Source: an uncultured Ruminococcus sp. (GTDB taxonomy: Bacteria; Bacillota; Clostridia; Oscillospirales; Ruminococcaceae). Taken from it: a stretch of DNA of 64,000 nucleotides. Under the pieces are notes generated by a model. It saw only the letters and a program-made list of their open reading frames with translations, was not told the DNA's origin and ran no database searches. The stretch is taken from positions 1 through 64,000 of the forward strand of contig UQDR01000011.1 of the NCBI GenBank assembly GCA_900539835.1, read 5' to 3'. The position numbers and the translations under genes were made by a program. Shown here in pieces: positions 1 to 8,489 of this stretch (position 1 is the first letter of the stretch; each line of letters opens with the position of its first letter).

Positions 1-639
1 AGATCCGGATGATGTATCGTCTGATGAAGAAGCTTCCGGTTTGCTGTCTGATGAATTATCGGCAGAGGACTGCGGGTCTGTCTGCTGAGCAGAGGATTTA
101 TCATCTGACGTATCGTTCAGGCTCTGAGAAGAGGAGGTTTTGTCGGAAAGTCCGTCAAGCTCGTCTGACGAATCATTTCCGCCTGAGAAGCCGAATATCT
201 TATATCCGACTATAACGGCTATAATTACGATAACAAGTATACCTTTTGTAATTACCGCGGCTATCATAAAGGTTTTCTTTGACGGGTCTATTTCGCCGTC
301 GTCATCGTCGTATTCCTCATCATAATCCTCATATTCGTTTTCATCGTATTCTTCATAGCCTTCAGTTTGTGGGCTGCCGTAATTATCCTCTCCGCCGTCT
401 GAAGCGGAACGGCTGTTAAACTGCTCGTTTACCTGAGCTGCAGAAAAAATACGGGTCCTGTCATCGTCCTGCTGAAGCTGCTGCTTATTGAATACGATCG
501 TGCTTTCTTCATCTGAGGGAACATCATCTTCTTCTGCGTTTTCGTTCTGATCGTCTATGAGAAGCGAATGGCAGAATTTGCAGAGTATTGCTTCTTCGGA
601 TATTTCCGCATTACAGTGAGGGCATCTTTTAGTTTTCAT
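1..639 (-). CDS. Zinc-ribbon, single-pass membrane protein (3' end outside window)
   Basis: The gene reads leftward and runs off the window, so 213 codons are seen and the C-terminus is missing. The N-terminus carries a CxxC...CxxC zinc ribbon (Cys6, 9, 20, 23). A very acidic Asp/Glu/Tyr-rich stretch (about residues 94-115) follows, then one membrane helix (about 123-147), then a Ser/Asp-rich low-complexity region that is probably extracytoplasmic. The start at 639 has GGAAAGGA about 8 bases upstream. Zinc-ribbon plus TM plus Ser/Thr-rich linker is common in Clostridia in proteins with a C-terminal extracellular domain, but that domain is not in the window and no function can be assigned. Confidence 0.75.
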   Translation of the reverse strand, partial: MKTKRCPHCNAEISEEAILCKFCHSLLIDDQNENAEEDDVPSDEESTIVFNKQQLQQDDDRTRIFSAAQVNEQFNSRSASDGGEDNYGSPQTEGYEEYDENEYEDYDEEYDDDDGEIDPSKKTFMIAAVITKGILVIVIIAVIVGYKIFGFSGGNDSSDELDGLSDKTSSSQSLNDTSDDKSSAQQTDPQSSADNSSDSKPEASSSDDTSSGS

Positions 640-683
640 AGAAACAGTCCTTTCCTTTGCTTTTCAATACACTATTTATTAAT

Positions 684-712
684 ATAATAGCATACTTCCT
701 CAAAAAAATCAA
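684..712 (-). promoter_or_regulatory. Promoter of the zinc-ribbon membrane protein
   Basis: Read on the minus strand: TTGATT, 17 bases, TATTAT, about 45 bases upstream of the start at 639. Between this and the tRNA promoter at 854 I see nothing else. Confidence 0.5.
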
Positions 713-853
713 TGGATATCCTTTAATTTTCACCAAACATTCTTATTTCTCGATTTAATTCGGCAATCCGATGGTTTCTGACTGCAATAAGCAATACAAA
801 AGGGCTTTGTGATATTGATAATTTGTGCAATATGCAGAAAGTTTCACTTACGC

Positions 854-882
854 TAGACATTTAATATTAAAAAGTATATAAT
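854..882 (+). promoter_or_regulatory. Promoter of tRNA-Pro
   Basis: TAGACA (854-859), 17 bases, TATAAT (877-882). A leader of about 95 bases lies between the expected start and the tRNA and contains a GTGTGCAG/CTGCACAC hairpin (about 941-970). Confidence 0.6.
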
Positions 883-983
883 TATAACGCTGTCTGATGA
901 CGCAGACGCAGTAATGAGAGAAGAATAGAATATCCATTACGTGTGCAGGGTTCAGGAATTTGCTGCACACTATTCGTCAGCAA

Positions 984-1060
984 CGGGGCGTAACTCAGTT
1001 TGGTAGAGTGCTTGGTTTGGGACCAAGATGCCGCAGGTTCAAGTCCTGTCGCCCCGACCA
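984..1060 (+). tRNA. tRNA-Pro (TGG)
   Basis: Cloverleaf with acceptor stem CGGGGCG/CGCCCCG. The anticodon stem CTTGG/CCAAG encloses loop TTTGGGA with anticodon TGG. The T-arm is GGTTCAAGTCC, and the 3' CCA is encoded. Length 77. Confidence 0.95.
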
Positions 1061-1068
1061 TACAAAAT

Positions 1069-1096
1069 AAAACCGCCTATTTTAGGCGGTTTTATT
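1069..1096 (+). terminator. Terminator of tRNA-Pro
   Basis: AAAACCGCC/GGCGGTTTT stem with a short A/T loop, followed by TATTTTTG. Confidence 0.85.
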
Positions 1097-1149
1097 TTTG
1101 CTTACACGTTTTTGTGTTTTATAAATATAAAAAAGAAACCTCAGTACTT

Positions 1150-1233
1150 ATGTCTTTATGTTCAAACATGATTGTTTATTTCTTTTTAATTGCAATACTA
1201 AAATTAATGTCCTGCATTTTTTTAATATTATAA
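1150..1233 (+). CDS. Possible 27-residue hydrophobic peptide
   Basis: ATG at 1150 opens a 27-codon frame that is almost entirely hydrophobic (Leu, Ile, Phe, Met) and ends 17 bases before a well-formed terminator. No convincing ribosome-binding site or promoter is visible, so this may be chance in A/T-rich DNA. It is recorded because the terminator at 1251 otherwise has no gene. Confidence 0.15.
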   Translation: MSLCSNMIVYFFLIAILKLMSCIFLIL

Positions 1234-1250
1234 CAATAAATTTTTAGTTT

Positions 1251-1290
1251 AAAGCTGATGTGATGAAATATTGTCATATCAGCTTTTTTA
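1251..1290 (+). terminator. Orphan intrinsic terminator
   Basis: A 13-bp stem (AAAGCTGATGTGA paired with TCATATCAGCTTT, one G-T pair) with a 10-base loop, followed by TTTTATTTT. It lies 150 bases past the tRNA terminator and 150 bases before the gltB promoter. From 1296 to 1440 I see only A/T-rich sequence. Confidence 0.75.
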
Positions 1291-1442
1291 TTTTAAAAAC
1301 CATGCTTTAAATGCGTATATTTCACGCTTTATGCATATATTTTATATAATTGATTGTTCAAAAAATAATACGCCGCTTGCATTGTTTATTGTTTGTTCAT
1401 AAAAAGTTTATTATTAATTTATGCAGGATTTGAGTTTTGAAC

Positions 1443-1471
1443 TTGCATTTTGATAAAGGGCGTGATATAAT
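1443..1471 (+). promoter_or_regulatory. Promoter of gltBD
   Basis: TTGCAT (1443-1448), 17 bases, TATAAT (1466-1471). The leader to the gltB start is about 210 bases and A/T-rich. I see no recognisable riboswitch in it. Confidence 0.65.
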
Positions 1472-1688
1472 AAACAAGTCAAATGTGAAGTTTTAATATT
1501 TTAATTTGCAGGATTTGCTTTTGAATATTTCTTTTTTGCTGTTCAGCTTAAAGAATAGTTGTTTGGTTTTATGTTTGTTACAGTTATTGCTGTAAGATAA
1601 ATAATACAATGCCTAAACAAGCCTTTTTTATTATGTGGGAATATGTAAGAGGGGGAGCTTTGTTGTTTGGCATGAAAGGGTGATTCAA

Positions 1689-4600
1689 GTGGAAAATATG
1701 GAGAAAAAGAAATCAAAAGGTCTTTATTCACCAAAGTTTGAACATGATAACTGCGGTATAGGTGCAGTTGTAAATATTAAGGGTATTAAATCCTATGATA
1801 CCGTTGCTAATGCTTTAACCATCGTTGAAACTCTTGAGCATAGAGCCGGTAAAGACGCTGAGGGAAAAACGGGTGACGGAGTAGGAATCCTGCTTCAGAT
1901 ATCTCATAAATTCTTTAAAAAGGCTGCTAAAAAAGACTTAGGTATCAACCTGACTACTGAAAGAGACTATGCTGTCGGAATGTTCTTCTTCCCCCAAAAG
2001 GAATTAGCAAGAAATCAGGCAATGAAAATGTTTGAAATTATTGCTGAAAAGGAAGGACTTCAGGTCTTAGGCTGGAGGAAGGTACCGTCACGTCCGGAAG
2101 TGCTTGGACAAAGAGCTGTTGAATGTATGCCTTTTATTATGCAGTGCTTTATTAAAAGACCTAAAGGTGTTTCAAAAGGTCTTGACTTTGACAGAAAGCT
2201 TTATGTTGCAAGACGTGTTTTTGAACAAAGTAATGAAGATACATATGTTGTTTCCCTCTCAAGCAGAACTATTGTGTATAAGGGAATGTTCCTTGTTGAA
2301 GATCTAAGAAACTTCTTTCTTGATTTACAGGATGAAGATTATGAATCTGCTATCGCTATGGTGCATTCAAGATTTTCGACTAATACAAATCCAAGCTGGC
2401 AGAGGGCTCATCCGAACAGAATGATAGTTCACAACGGAGAGATCAATACTATCCGTGGAAATGCCGATAAAATGCTTGCCCGTGAGGAAACAATGAAATC
2501 GGAACATCTCAAAGGAGATTTGGACAAACTGATTCCTGTTGTTAATACCGAGGGCTCAGACTCAGCAATGCTTGATAATACCCTTGAATTTCTGGTAATG
2601 AGCGGAATGGATCTTCCCCTTGCTGTAATGATTACAATTCCCGAGCCTTGGGATAATAACGGTACTATGACTCAGGCTAAAAAGGACTTTTATCAGTATT
2701 ATGCTACTATGATGGAGCCTTGGGACGGACCTGCTTCAATTTTGTTCTCTGACGGAGATATTATGGGTGCTGTTCTCGACAGAAATGGTCTGCGTCCATC
2801 AAGATATTATATTACTGACGACGGAAATCTTATCCTTTCTTCTGAGGTAGGAGCTTTGCCGATTGCTCCTGAAAAAATAGTTGTTAAGGAAAGACTTCGC
2901 CCCGGTAAAATGCTTCTTGTTGATACCGCTGAAGGAAAGCTCATAGATGACGACGAGCTTAAAGAGCATTATGCTTCAAGGCAGCCTTACGGAGAATGGC
3001 TTGACAGTAACCTTGTTTGTCTTTCTGATTTAAAAATTCCAAACGTTAAGGTAGAAGAGCATTCTTATGAAGAAAGACAAAGACTTCAGAAAGCATTTGG
3101 ATATACTTATGAAGATGTCATGACTTCAATTTTGCCAATGGCCAAAACCGGTTCAGAGTCTATTGCTGCAATGGGTTCAGACAGCCCTATTGCTGTGCTT
3201 TCTAAAGAACCTCAGCCGCTGTTCAATTATTTTAAACAGCTTTTTGCTCAGGTAACAAATCCTCCAATTGATGCTATTCGTGAAGAGATCGTTACTTCGG
3301 CAACTGTTTATATCGGCGAGGACGGAAATATTCTTGAAGAAAAAGCTGAAAACTGTAAGGTTATAAAAGTCCATAATCCAATCCTTACATCAACAGATAT
3401 TCTGAAAATTAAGAATATGAAAATTCCCGGTTTTAAAGTTGCGGTTCTGCCAATACTGTATTATAAAAATACTAAGCTTAAAAAAGCTGTAAATAGATTA
3501 TTTATTGAAGCGGATAAGGCATTCAGTGAAGGTGCAAATATTCTTATTCTTTCTGACAGAGGCGTGGATGAAAACCATCTTGCTATTCCGTCACTTCTTG
3601 CAGTTTCTGCATTGCACCAGCATCTTGTTGAAACAAAGAAGAGAACATCTCTTGCTATAATTCTTGAGAGCGGAGAGCCGCGAGAAGTTCATCATTTTGC
3701 TACATTGCTTGGTTATGGTGCAAGTGCTGTAAATCCATATCTTGCTCAAGAAACGATCCATGAACTGATTGGCGACGACCTGCTTGATAAAGATTATTAT
3801 GCCGCAGTAAATGACTATAACTCCGCTGTACTTCACGGTATCGTAAAAATTGCTTCAAAAATGGGTATTTCCACAATTCAATCCTATCAGGGATCTCAGA
3901 TTTTTGAGGCAATCGGTATAAGCTCAGATGTAATAGACGAATATTTCACAAATACAGTAAGCAGAATTGAGGGACTTACACTTTCTGATATTGAACGCAA
4001 TGTTGACAGCCTTCATACCGCTGCCTTTGATCCTCTCGGACTTGGAACTAATCCTGCATTAGACAGCAGAGGGAGCCATAAATTCAGAAGCGGAAGAGAA
4101 GAGCATCTGTATAATCCTCAGACGATATATCTGCTGCAGCAGGCATCGAGAACAGGTGATTATGAGCTTTACAGGAAATATTCAAAGCTTATCTCTGAGG
4201 AAATGGATCCTGTAAATATCAGAGGTCTTATGGAGTTTAATTTCCCTGAAAAAGGCGTGCCTATTGAAGAAGTCGAGTCTGTTGAATCAATTGTAAAGAG
4301 ATTTAAAACAGGCGCTATGTCCTACGGTTCAATTTCACAGGAAGCGCATGAGGCCTTGGCGATCGCTATGAACAGACTTCACGGTAAGTCGAATTCCGGT
4401 GAGGGCGGAGAAAGCCTAGACAGATTGCTTACAAAAGGTCAGCCGGAAGATAGATGCTCGGCTATTAAGCAGGTTGCTTCCGGACGTTTTGGTGTAACTT
4501 CAAGATATCTCACCTCTGCAAATGAAATTCAGATAAAAATGGCACAGGGAGCAAAGCCCGGCGAGGGTGGACATCTTCCGGGTAAAAAGGTTTACCCGTG

Positions 4601-6233
4601 GATCGCAAAAACACGTCATTCAACTCCGGGAGTATCACTGATTTCACCGCCTCCTCATCATGATATCTATTCAATTGAGGATTTGGCTCAGCTTATATAT
4701 GACTTGAAAAATGCAAATAAAGACGCAAGAATTTCTGTTAAGCTTGTTTCCGAATCAGGCGTCGGTACTGTTGCCGCAGGCGTTGCTAAAGCAGGTGCTG
4801 AAGTAATTCTTGTTTCGGGATATGACGGCGGAACAGGTGCTGCACCGAGAAATTCCATTTATAATGCAGGTCTTCCATGGGAGCTTGGACTGGCTGAAGC
4901 ACATCAGACATTGATTATGAACGGATTGAGAAATAAGGTTGTAATTGAAACAGACGGAAAGCTCATGACAGGCCGTGATGTTGTAATTGCGGCAATACTT
5001 GGTGCTGAGGAATATGGCTTTGCAACAGCTCCTCTGGTAACTCTGGGCTGTGCAATGATGAGAGTCTGCAATCTCGATACTTGCCCGTTCGGAGTGGCAA
5101 CTCAGAATCCTGAGCTTAGAAAAAAATTCATGGGCAAACCGGAATATGTAATGAATTTTATGATTTTTGTTGCAACAGAGCTTCGTGAATATATGGCTAA
5201 GCTTGGCGTAAAGACAATTGATGAGCTTGTGGGAAGAATTGACCTTATAAAGCCTAAATCCGACCTTGAAGGTACAGCAGCAGAGGTTGATCTTTCCAAT
5301 ATTATAAGACCTGACTTTGTTTCTGAAAAGATTGAATATGATAAGAAGAATAAATATGACTTTAAGCTTGAAAAAACTTTGGATGAAAAGGTGTTGCTTA
5401 AAGAATTTAAAACAGCGCTTGAAAAAGGAACAAAGAAAACCTGTCGGGTTAGTGTTAAAAATACAGACCGTACCTTTGGAACAATTCTCGGTTCTGAAAT
5501 TACGAAAAAATATTATAATACTCTTGAAGATGATACTTTCAGAATCATCTGTGATGGTTCAGGAGGACAGAGCTTTGGTTCATTTATTCCTAACGGTCTT
5601 ACTCTTGAGCTTGTCGGTGACAGCAATGACTATTTTGGAAAAGGACTTTCAGGAGGAAAGCTTGTGGTTTATCCGCCTAAGGAGTCCACATTTAAGGCTG
5701 AGGACAATATAATAATCGGAAATGTTGCACTCTATGGTGCAACAAGCGGTAAAGCTTTCATAAATGGTGTTGCAGGTGAGCGTTTCTGTGTTAGAAATTC
5801 AGGTGCTGTAGCAGTAGTTGAGGGCGTGGGTGACCACGGCTGTGAGTATATGACAGGCGGACGTGTAGTTGTAATCGGAAATACAGGTAAGAACTTTGCA
5901 GCAGGTATGTCCGGCGGCGTGGCTTATGTTCTTGATGAGCACAGAGATCTCTATACAAAGCTTAATAAGAAAATGGTTCTTTTCTCAGAGGTAACAGAGA
6001 AGTATGATATAATTGAGCTTAAAGAACTTATTGAAGAGCATGTAAAGGAAACTGGTTCAGCAAAGGGTAAATTGATTCTTGATAATTTTGATGAATATCT
6101 TCCGAAATTCAAGAGAATCATTCCTTATGATTACAAAACGATGATGACAGCTATTGTTTCTATGGAAGAAAAGGGACTTAGCAGTGAACAAGCGCAGATA
6201 GAAGCATTTTATCAAATAGTAAATAATAAATAA
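1689..6233 (+). CDS. gltB: Glutamate synthase large subunit (GOGAT alpha)
   Basis: Transfers the amide nitrogen of glutamine to 2-oxoglutarate, giving two glutamates; partner of GltD. About 1515 residues, the usual size. The N-terminal Ntn-type glutaminase domain starts with DNCGIG; its Cys would become the N-terminal nucleophile after a short propeptide is removed. Central and FMN-binding synthase domains follow (LPGKKVYPWI; SGYDGGTGAAPRNS), then the 3Fe-4S cysteines in CNLDTCPFG, then the C-terminal beta-helix with GXXGG repeats. The open frame extends to an ATG at 1635, but AAGGG lies 8 bases before the GTG at 1689, which leaves an 18-21 residue propeptide as in other GltB proteins. Cytoplasmic; forms an operon with gltD. 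Confidence 0.95.
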   Translation: MENMEKKKSKGLYSPKFEHDNCGIGAVVNIKGIKSYDTVANALTIVETLEHRAGKDAEGKTGDGVGILLQISHKFFKKAAKKDLGINLTTERDYAVGMFFFPQKELARNQAMKMFEIIAEKEGLQVLGWRKVPSRPEVLGQRAVECMPFIMQCFIKRPKGVSKGLDFDRKLYVARRVFEQSNEDTYVVSLSSRTIVYKGMFLVEDLRNFFLDLQDEDYESAIAMVHSRFSTNTNPSWQRAHPNRMIVHNGEINTIRGNADKMLAREETMKSEHLKGDLDKLIPVVNTEGSDSAMLDNTLEFLVMSGMDLPLAVMITIPEPWDNNGTMTQAKKDFYQYYATMMEPWDGPASILFSDGDIMGAVLDRNGLRPSRYYITDDGNLILSSEVGALPIAPEKIVVKERLRPGKMLLVDTAEGKLIDDDELKEHYASRQPYGEWLDSNLVCLSDLKIPNVKVEEHSYEERQRLQKAFGYTYEDVMTSILPMAKTGSESIAAMGSDSPIAVLSKEPQPLFNYFKQLFAQVTNPPIDAIREEIVTSATVYIGEDGNILEEKAENCKVIKVHNPILTSTDILKIKNMKIPGFKVAVLPILYYKNTKLKKAVNRLFIEADKAFSEGANILILSDRGVDENHLAIPSLLAVSALHQHLVETKKRTSLAIILESGEPREVHHFATLLGYGASAVNPYLAQETIHELIGDDLLDKDYYAAVNDYNSAVLHGIVKIASKMGISTIQSYQGSQIFEAIGISSDVIDEYFTNTVSRIEGLTLSDIERNVDSLHTAAFDPLGLGTNPALDSRGSHKFRSGREEHLYNPQTIYLLQQASRTGDYELYRKYSKLISEEMDPVNIRGLMEFNFPEKGVPIEEVESVESIVKRFKTGAMSYGSISQEAHEALAIAMNRLHGKSNSGEGGESLDRLLTKGQPEDRCSAIKQVASGRFGVTSRYLTSANEIQIKMAQGAKPGEGGHLPGKKVYPWIAKTRHSTPGVSLISPPPHHDIYSIEDLAQLIYDLKNANKDARISVKLVSESGVGTVAAGVAKAGAEVILVSGYDGGTGAAPRNSIYNAGLPWELGLAEAHQTLIMNGLRNKVVIETDGKLMTGRDVVIAAILGAEEYGFATAPLVTLGCAMMRVCNLDTCPFGVATQNPELRKKFMGKPEYVMNFMIFVATELREYMAKLGVKTIDELVGRIDLIKPKSDLEGTAAEVDLSNIIRPDFVSEKIEYDKKNKYDFKLEKTLDEKVLLKEFKTALEKGTKKTCRVSVKNTDRTFGTILGSEITKKYYNTLEDDTFRIICDGSGGQSFGSFIPNGLTLELVGDSNDYFGKGLSGGKLVVYPPKESTFKAEDNIIIGNVALYGATSGKAFINGVAGERFCVRNSGAVAVVEGVGDHGCEYMTGGRVVVIGNTGKNFAAGMSGGVAYVLDEHRDLYTKLNKKMVLFSEVTEKYDIIELKELIEEHVKETGSAKGKLILDNFDEYLPKFKRIIPYDYKTMMTAIVSMEEKGLSSEQAQIEAFYQIVNNK

Positions 6234-6246
6234 GGAGGGGATAGAA

Positions 6247-7731
6247 ATGGGAAAATCAACAGGATTTTTAGATTATGAGCGAAAGGATGCAGAAGCGTTC
6301 TCAGTTGAAAAACGAATTAAGAACTTTAATGAATTTCATATTCCTCTCTCTAAGGAAGAACAGGAACAACAGGGAGCTCGCTGTATGGAATGCGGTGTGC
6401 CGTTCTGTCAGGCGGGAATTCAGATAGGGAATTCTTATGCAGGATGTCCGCTGAATAACCTTATTCCCGAGTGGAATGATCTTATTTATAAAGGATGTTG
6501 GGAGCAGGCATATTACCGGCTTCATAAAACCAATAACTTCCCGGAATTTACATCACGTGTGTGTCCTGCCCTTTGTGAGGCAGCATGTACCTGCGGAGCA
6601 AACGGAAAAGCAGTAACCACAAAAGCCAACGAATATGGAATTATTGAAAATGCATATGATCATGGTCTGTGCGAACCTAAAATACCACAGGTCAGAACTG
6701 GGAAGAAAATTGCGGTAATCGGTTCAGGCCCGTCGGGTCTTGCCGCTGCTGACCAGCTTAACCAAAGAGGTCATAGTGTGACCGTTTTTGAAAGAGAGGA
6801 TAAACCGGGCGGACTTCTTATGTATGGTATTCCTAATATGAAACTGGAGAAGCATGTTATTGATAGAAAAATAGACATCATGACAAAAGAGGGTGTCGAG
6901 TTTGTATGCAATACAGATATCGGCAAGGATATAAAAGCGTCAAAGCTGCTTAAAGACTTTGACAGAGTAATCCTTGCTTGCGGAGCTTCAAATCCAAGGG
7001 ATATAACTGTTAAGGGAAGAGATGCACAGGGTATTTATTTTGCAGTGGATTTTCTGAAATCAACTACAAAGGCTCTTCTTAACGGAGGATTGAGTGAAAA
7101 AAATCATATATCTGCTAAGGACAAAAAGGTTATGGTTATCGGCGGCGGAGATACGGGTAATGACTGTGTTGGTACAAGTATACGTCATGGCGCAAAGTCA
7201 GTTATCCAGCTTGAAATGATGCCTAAGCTTCCCGATACGAGAGGCGAAGATAATCCATGGCCTCAGTGGCCGAGAGTCTGCAAGACCGATTACGGTCAGG
7301 AAGAAGCAATTGGTGTATTCGGCAATGATCCAAGAGTATATCAAACTACGGTCAAAGAATTTTTGAAAGATAAAAAGGGCAATGTAACAGGTGCTGTTCT
7401 TGTAAAGCTTTCTTCAGAAAAGAATGATGAAACAGGCAGAATGATGATGAACGAAATTGAGGGAAGCGAATATCAGATTGAAGTGGATCTTGTTCTTATC
7501 GCAGCAGGCTTTATGGGAAGTCAGGATTATGTTACAAAGGCATTTGGGGTTAATGTTGACGGAAGGACAAATGTTGCTACTGAACATGGCTCACATAAAA
7601 CAAATATTGAAAATGTGTTTGCCGCAGGAGATATGAGAAGAGGACAGTCTTTGGTTGTTTGGGCTATCCGTGAGGGAAGAGATGCGGCAAGAGAAGTAGA
7701 TGAAAGCCTTATGGGTTATTCTAATCTTTAA
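6247..7731 (+). CDS. gltD: Glutamate synthase small subunit (NAD(P)H, FAD)
   Basis: Passes electrons from NAD(P)H through FAD and iron-sulfur clusters to GltB. 494 residues. The N-terminal cluster domain has CMECGVPFCQ, GCPLNNLIPEW and CPALCEAACTCG. A first dinucleotide fold (AVIGSGPSGLAAA) and the conserved PGGLLMYGIPNMKLEK follow, then a second NAD(P)H fold (VIGGGDTGNDC), and a C-terminal FAD motif (VFAAGDMRRGQSLVVWAI). Fourteen bases separate it from gltB, and AAGGAGGGG precedes the start. Confidence 0.96.
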   Translation: MGKSTGFLDYERKDAEAFSVEKRIKNFNEFHIPLSKEEQEQQGARCMECGVPFCQAGIQIGNSYAGCPLNNLIPEWNDLIYKGCWEQAYYRLHKTNNFPEFTSRVCPALCEAACTCGANGKAVTTKANEYGIIENAYDHGLCEPKIPQVRTGKKIAVIGSGPSGLAAADQLNQRGHSVTVFEREDKPGGLLMYGIPNMKLEKHVIDRKIDIMTKEGVEFVCNTDIGKDIKASKLLKDFDRVILACGASNPRDITVKGRDAQGIYFAVDFLKSTTKALLNGGLSEKNHISAKDKKVMVIGGGDTGNDCVGTSIRHGAKSVIQLEMMPKLPDTRGEDNPWPQWPRVCKTDYGQEEAIGVFGNDPRVYQTTVKEFLKDKKGNVTGAVLVKLSSEKNDETGRMMMNEIEGSEYQIEVDLVLIAAGFMGSQDYVTKAFGVNVDGRTNVATEHGSHKTNIENVFAAGDMRRGQSLVVWAIREGRDAAREVDESLMGYSNL

Positions 7732-7748
7732 TTAAAAAGCTTGATATC

Positions 7749-7777
7749 AGCGGACTGCTTTTGCAGTCCGCTTTTTT
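7749..7777 (+). terminator. Terminator of gltBD
   Basis: AGCGGACTGC/GCAGTCCGCT perfect 10-bp stem, TTTT loop, then TTTTTT. Confidence 0.92.
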
Positions 7778-7893
7778 ATATCTGAAGCAATTTTCTTTTG
7801 TATTTATGCCTAAATTCTATATAATCAAAGCCTTAGAAGAGTAGAAATAAATTGTAATATGTAGAAACAAGGTATTTACTTTTTATATAAAAT

Positions 7894-7950
7894 TTGACAA
7901 GATGCGATTTATATGCTATAATATAAAATAGTTAACAAGATGTCTGTTAA
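7894..7950 (+). promoter_or_regulatory. Module 1 promoter with downstream inverted repeat
   Basis: Consensus TTGACA (7894-7899), 17 bases, TATAAT (7917-7922). At about +10 lies TTAACA-7-TGTTAA (7932-7950), a perfect 6-bp inverted repeat well placed to act as a repressor operator. AAAGG (7952-7956) is the ribosome-binding site. Confidence 0.85.
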
Positions 7951-7969
7951 TAAAGGTTTTAATATGATG

Positions 7970-7976
7970 AAAAAAA
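7970..7976 (+). other. A7 tract putting the module 1 signal peptide out of frame
   Basis: Two tandem ATG codons (7964, 7967) with AAAGG 7 bases upstream are followed by seven A. In this frame translation gives a 35-residue nonsense peptide. With six A the frame would read MMKKSSKRIAAVMMML, a normal signal peptide, into the mature protein. Module 2 has exactly six A and is in frame. Confidence 0.85.
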
Positions 7977-8000
7977 TCATCAAAAAGAATTGCAGCAGTT

Positions 8001-8480
8001 ATGATGATGCTCTCAAGTTCGGCTATTGGAGCAAGCGCAGCAAACGTTACAACTACATTAAACACAAATAATAATGTGCTGTATACGGGTAGTGTTTCAG
8101 CTTTAAATAAAGCTTATAATGTAACAAAGTGTAAAAATAAAAATACCGTTTATTCTAATAGCATACTTCCAAGTCATCCCAAAGTAAAATATACGCTTAA
8201 AGGTACCGCAAATCTAAATACGGTTATGGTTTCTAAAAACAATGATAATAAATTAGCATATCATTTTAATACAGAGAATCAAACTTATAATATGAAAACC
8301 AAGAAAACTTCCACGTCAAAAAGAAGTATTACTACAAAAGATGCTGGATGTGGAATGTCACTAAAAAGAGAATCAAATAATAAATTACTTAAATATACTT
8401 TAATGATAGATGTAATACGAACTGGCGATGTTGATCCAATGACTTCAAGAACATTAAGATTAGTTGTAAATCAAAAATAA
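8001..8480 (+). CDS. Module 1 small secreted protein (subfamily I)
   Basis: The conserved frame begins with the hydrophobic core and AxA cleavage site of a signal peptide (SSAIGASAA). The mature part is about 145 residues, Thr/Asn/Lys-rich, and probably beta-structured, with two Cys. The ATG at 8001 is the only in-frame start but lacks the basic n-region and has no ribosome-binding site; the real start (7964 or 7967) is one base out of frame because of the A7 tract. The segment ITTKDAG...S.KRE matches ITTKNAG...SVSRNR of the module 4 protein. By analogy with lactococcin-972 loci it may be a bacteriocin-like or other extracellular effector; no named family is recognised. Confidence 0.7.
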   Translation: MMMLSSSAIGASAANVTTTLNTNNNVLYTGSVSALNKAYNVTKCKNKNTVYSNSILPSHPKVKYTLKGTANLNTVMVSKNNDNKLAYHFNTENQTYNMKTKKTSTSKRSITTKDAGCGMSLKRESNNKLLKYTLMIDVIRTGDVDPMTSRTLRLVVNQK

Positions 8481-8489
8481 GGAGAATTA

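Larger units (their letters stand above)
7784..8041 (+). repeat. 258-base direct repeat, copy 1 (module 1)
   Basis: Matches 19935-20192 with about eight differences by eye. The unit covers the upstream region, promoter, operator, start codon and signal-peptide region of the small secreted protein. Two GTAGAAA direct repeats (7841-7847, 7861-7867) lie exactly 20 bases apart upstream of the -35 box; they recur in modules 2 (10845, 10865) and 5 (19992, 20012). This suggests an activator site on one face of the helix. Confidence 0.9.

Noticed and set aside
1635..1688. gltB starting at the ATG at 1635
   Set aside because: No ribosome-binding site; the extension has no GltB character, while GTG 1689 has AAGGG 8 bases upstream and gives a normal propeptide.
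8001..8003. ATG at 8001 as the true start of the module 1 secreted protein
   Set aside because: It lies inside the hydrophobic core, lacks a basic n-region and ribosome-binding site, and the out-of-frame ATG at 7964 has both the site and the missing n-region. It is used only as the coordinate of the intact frame.
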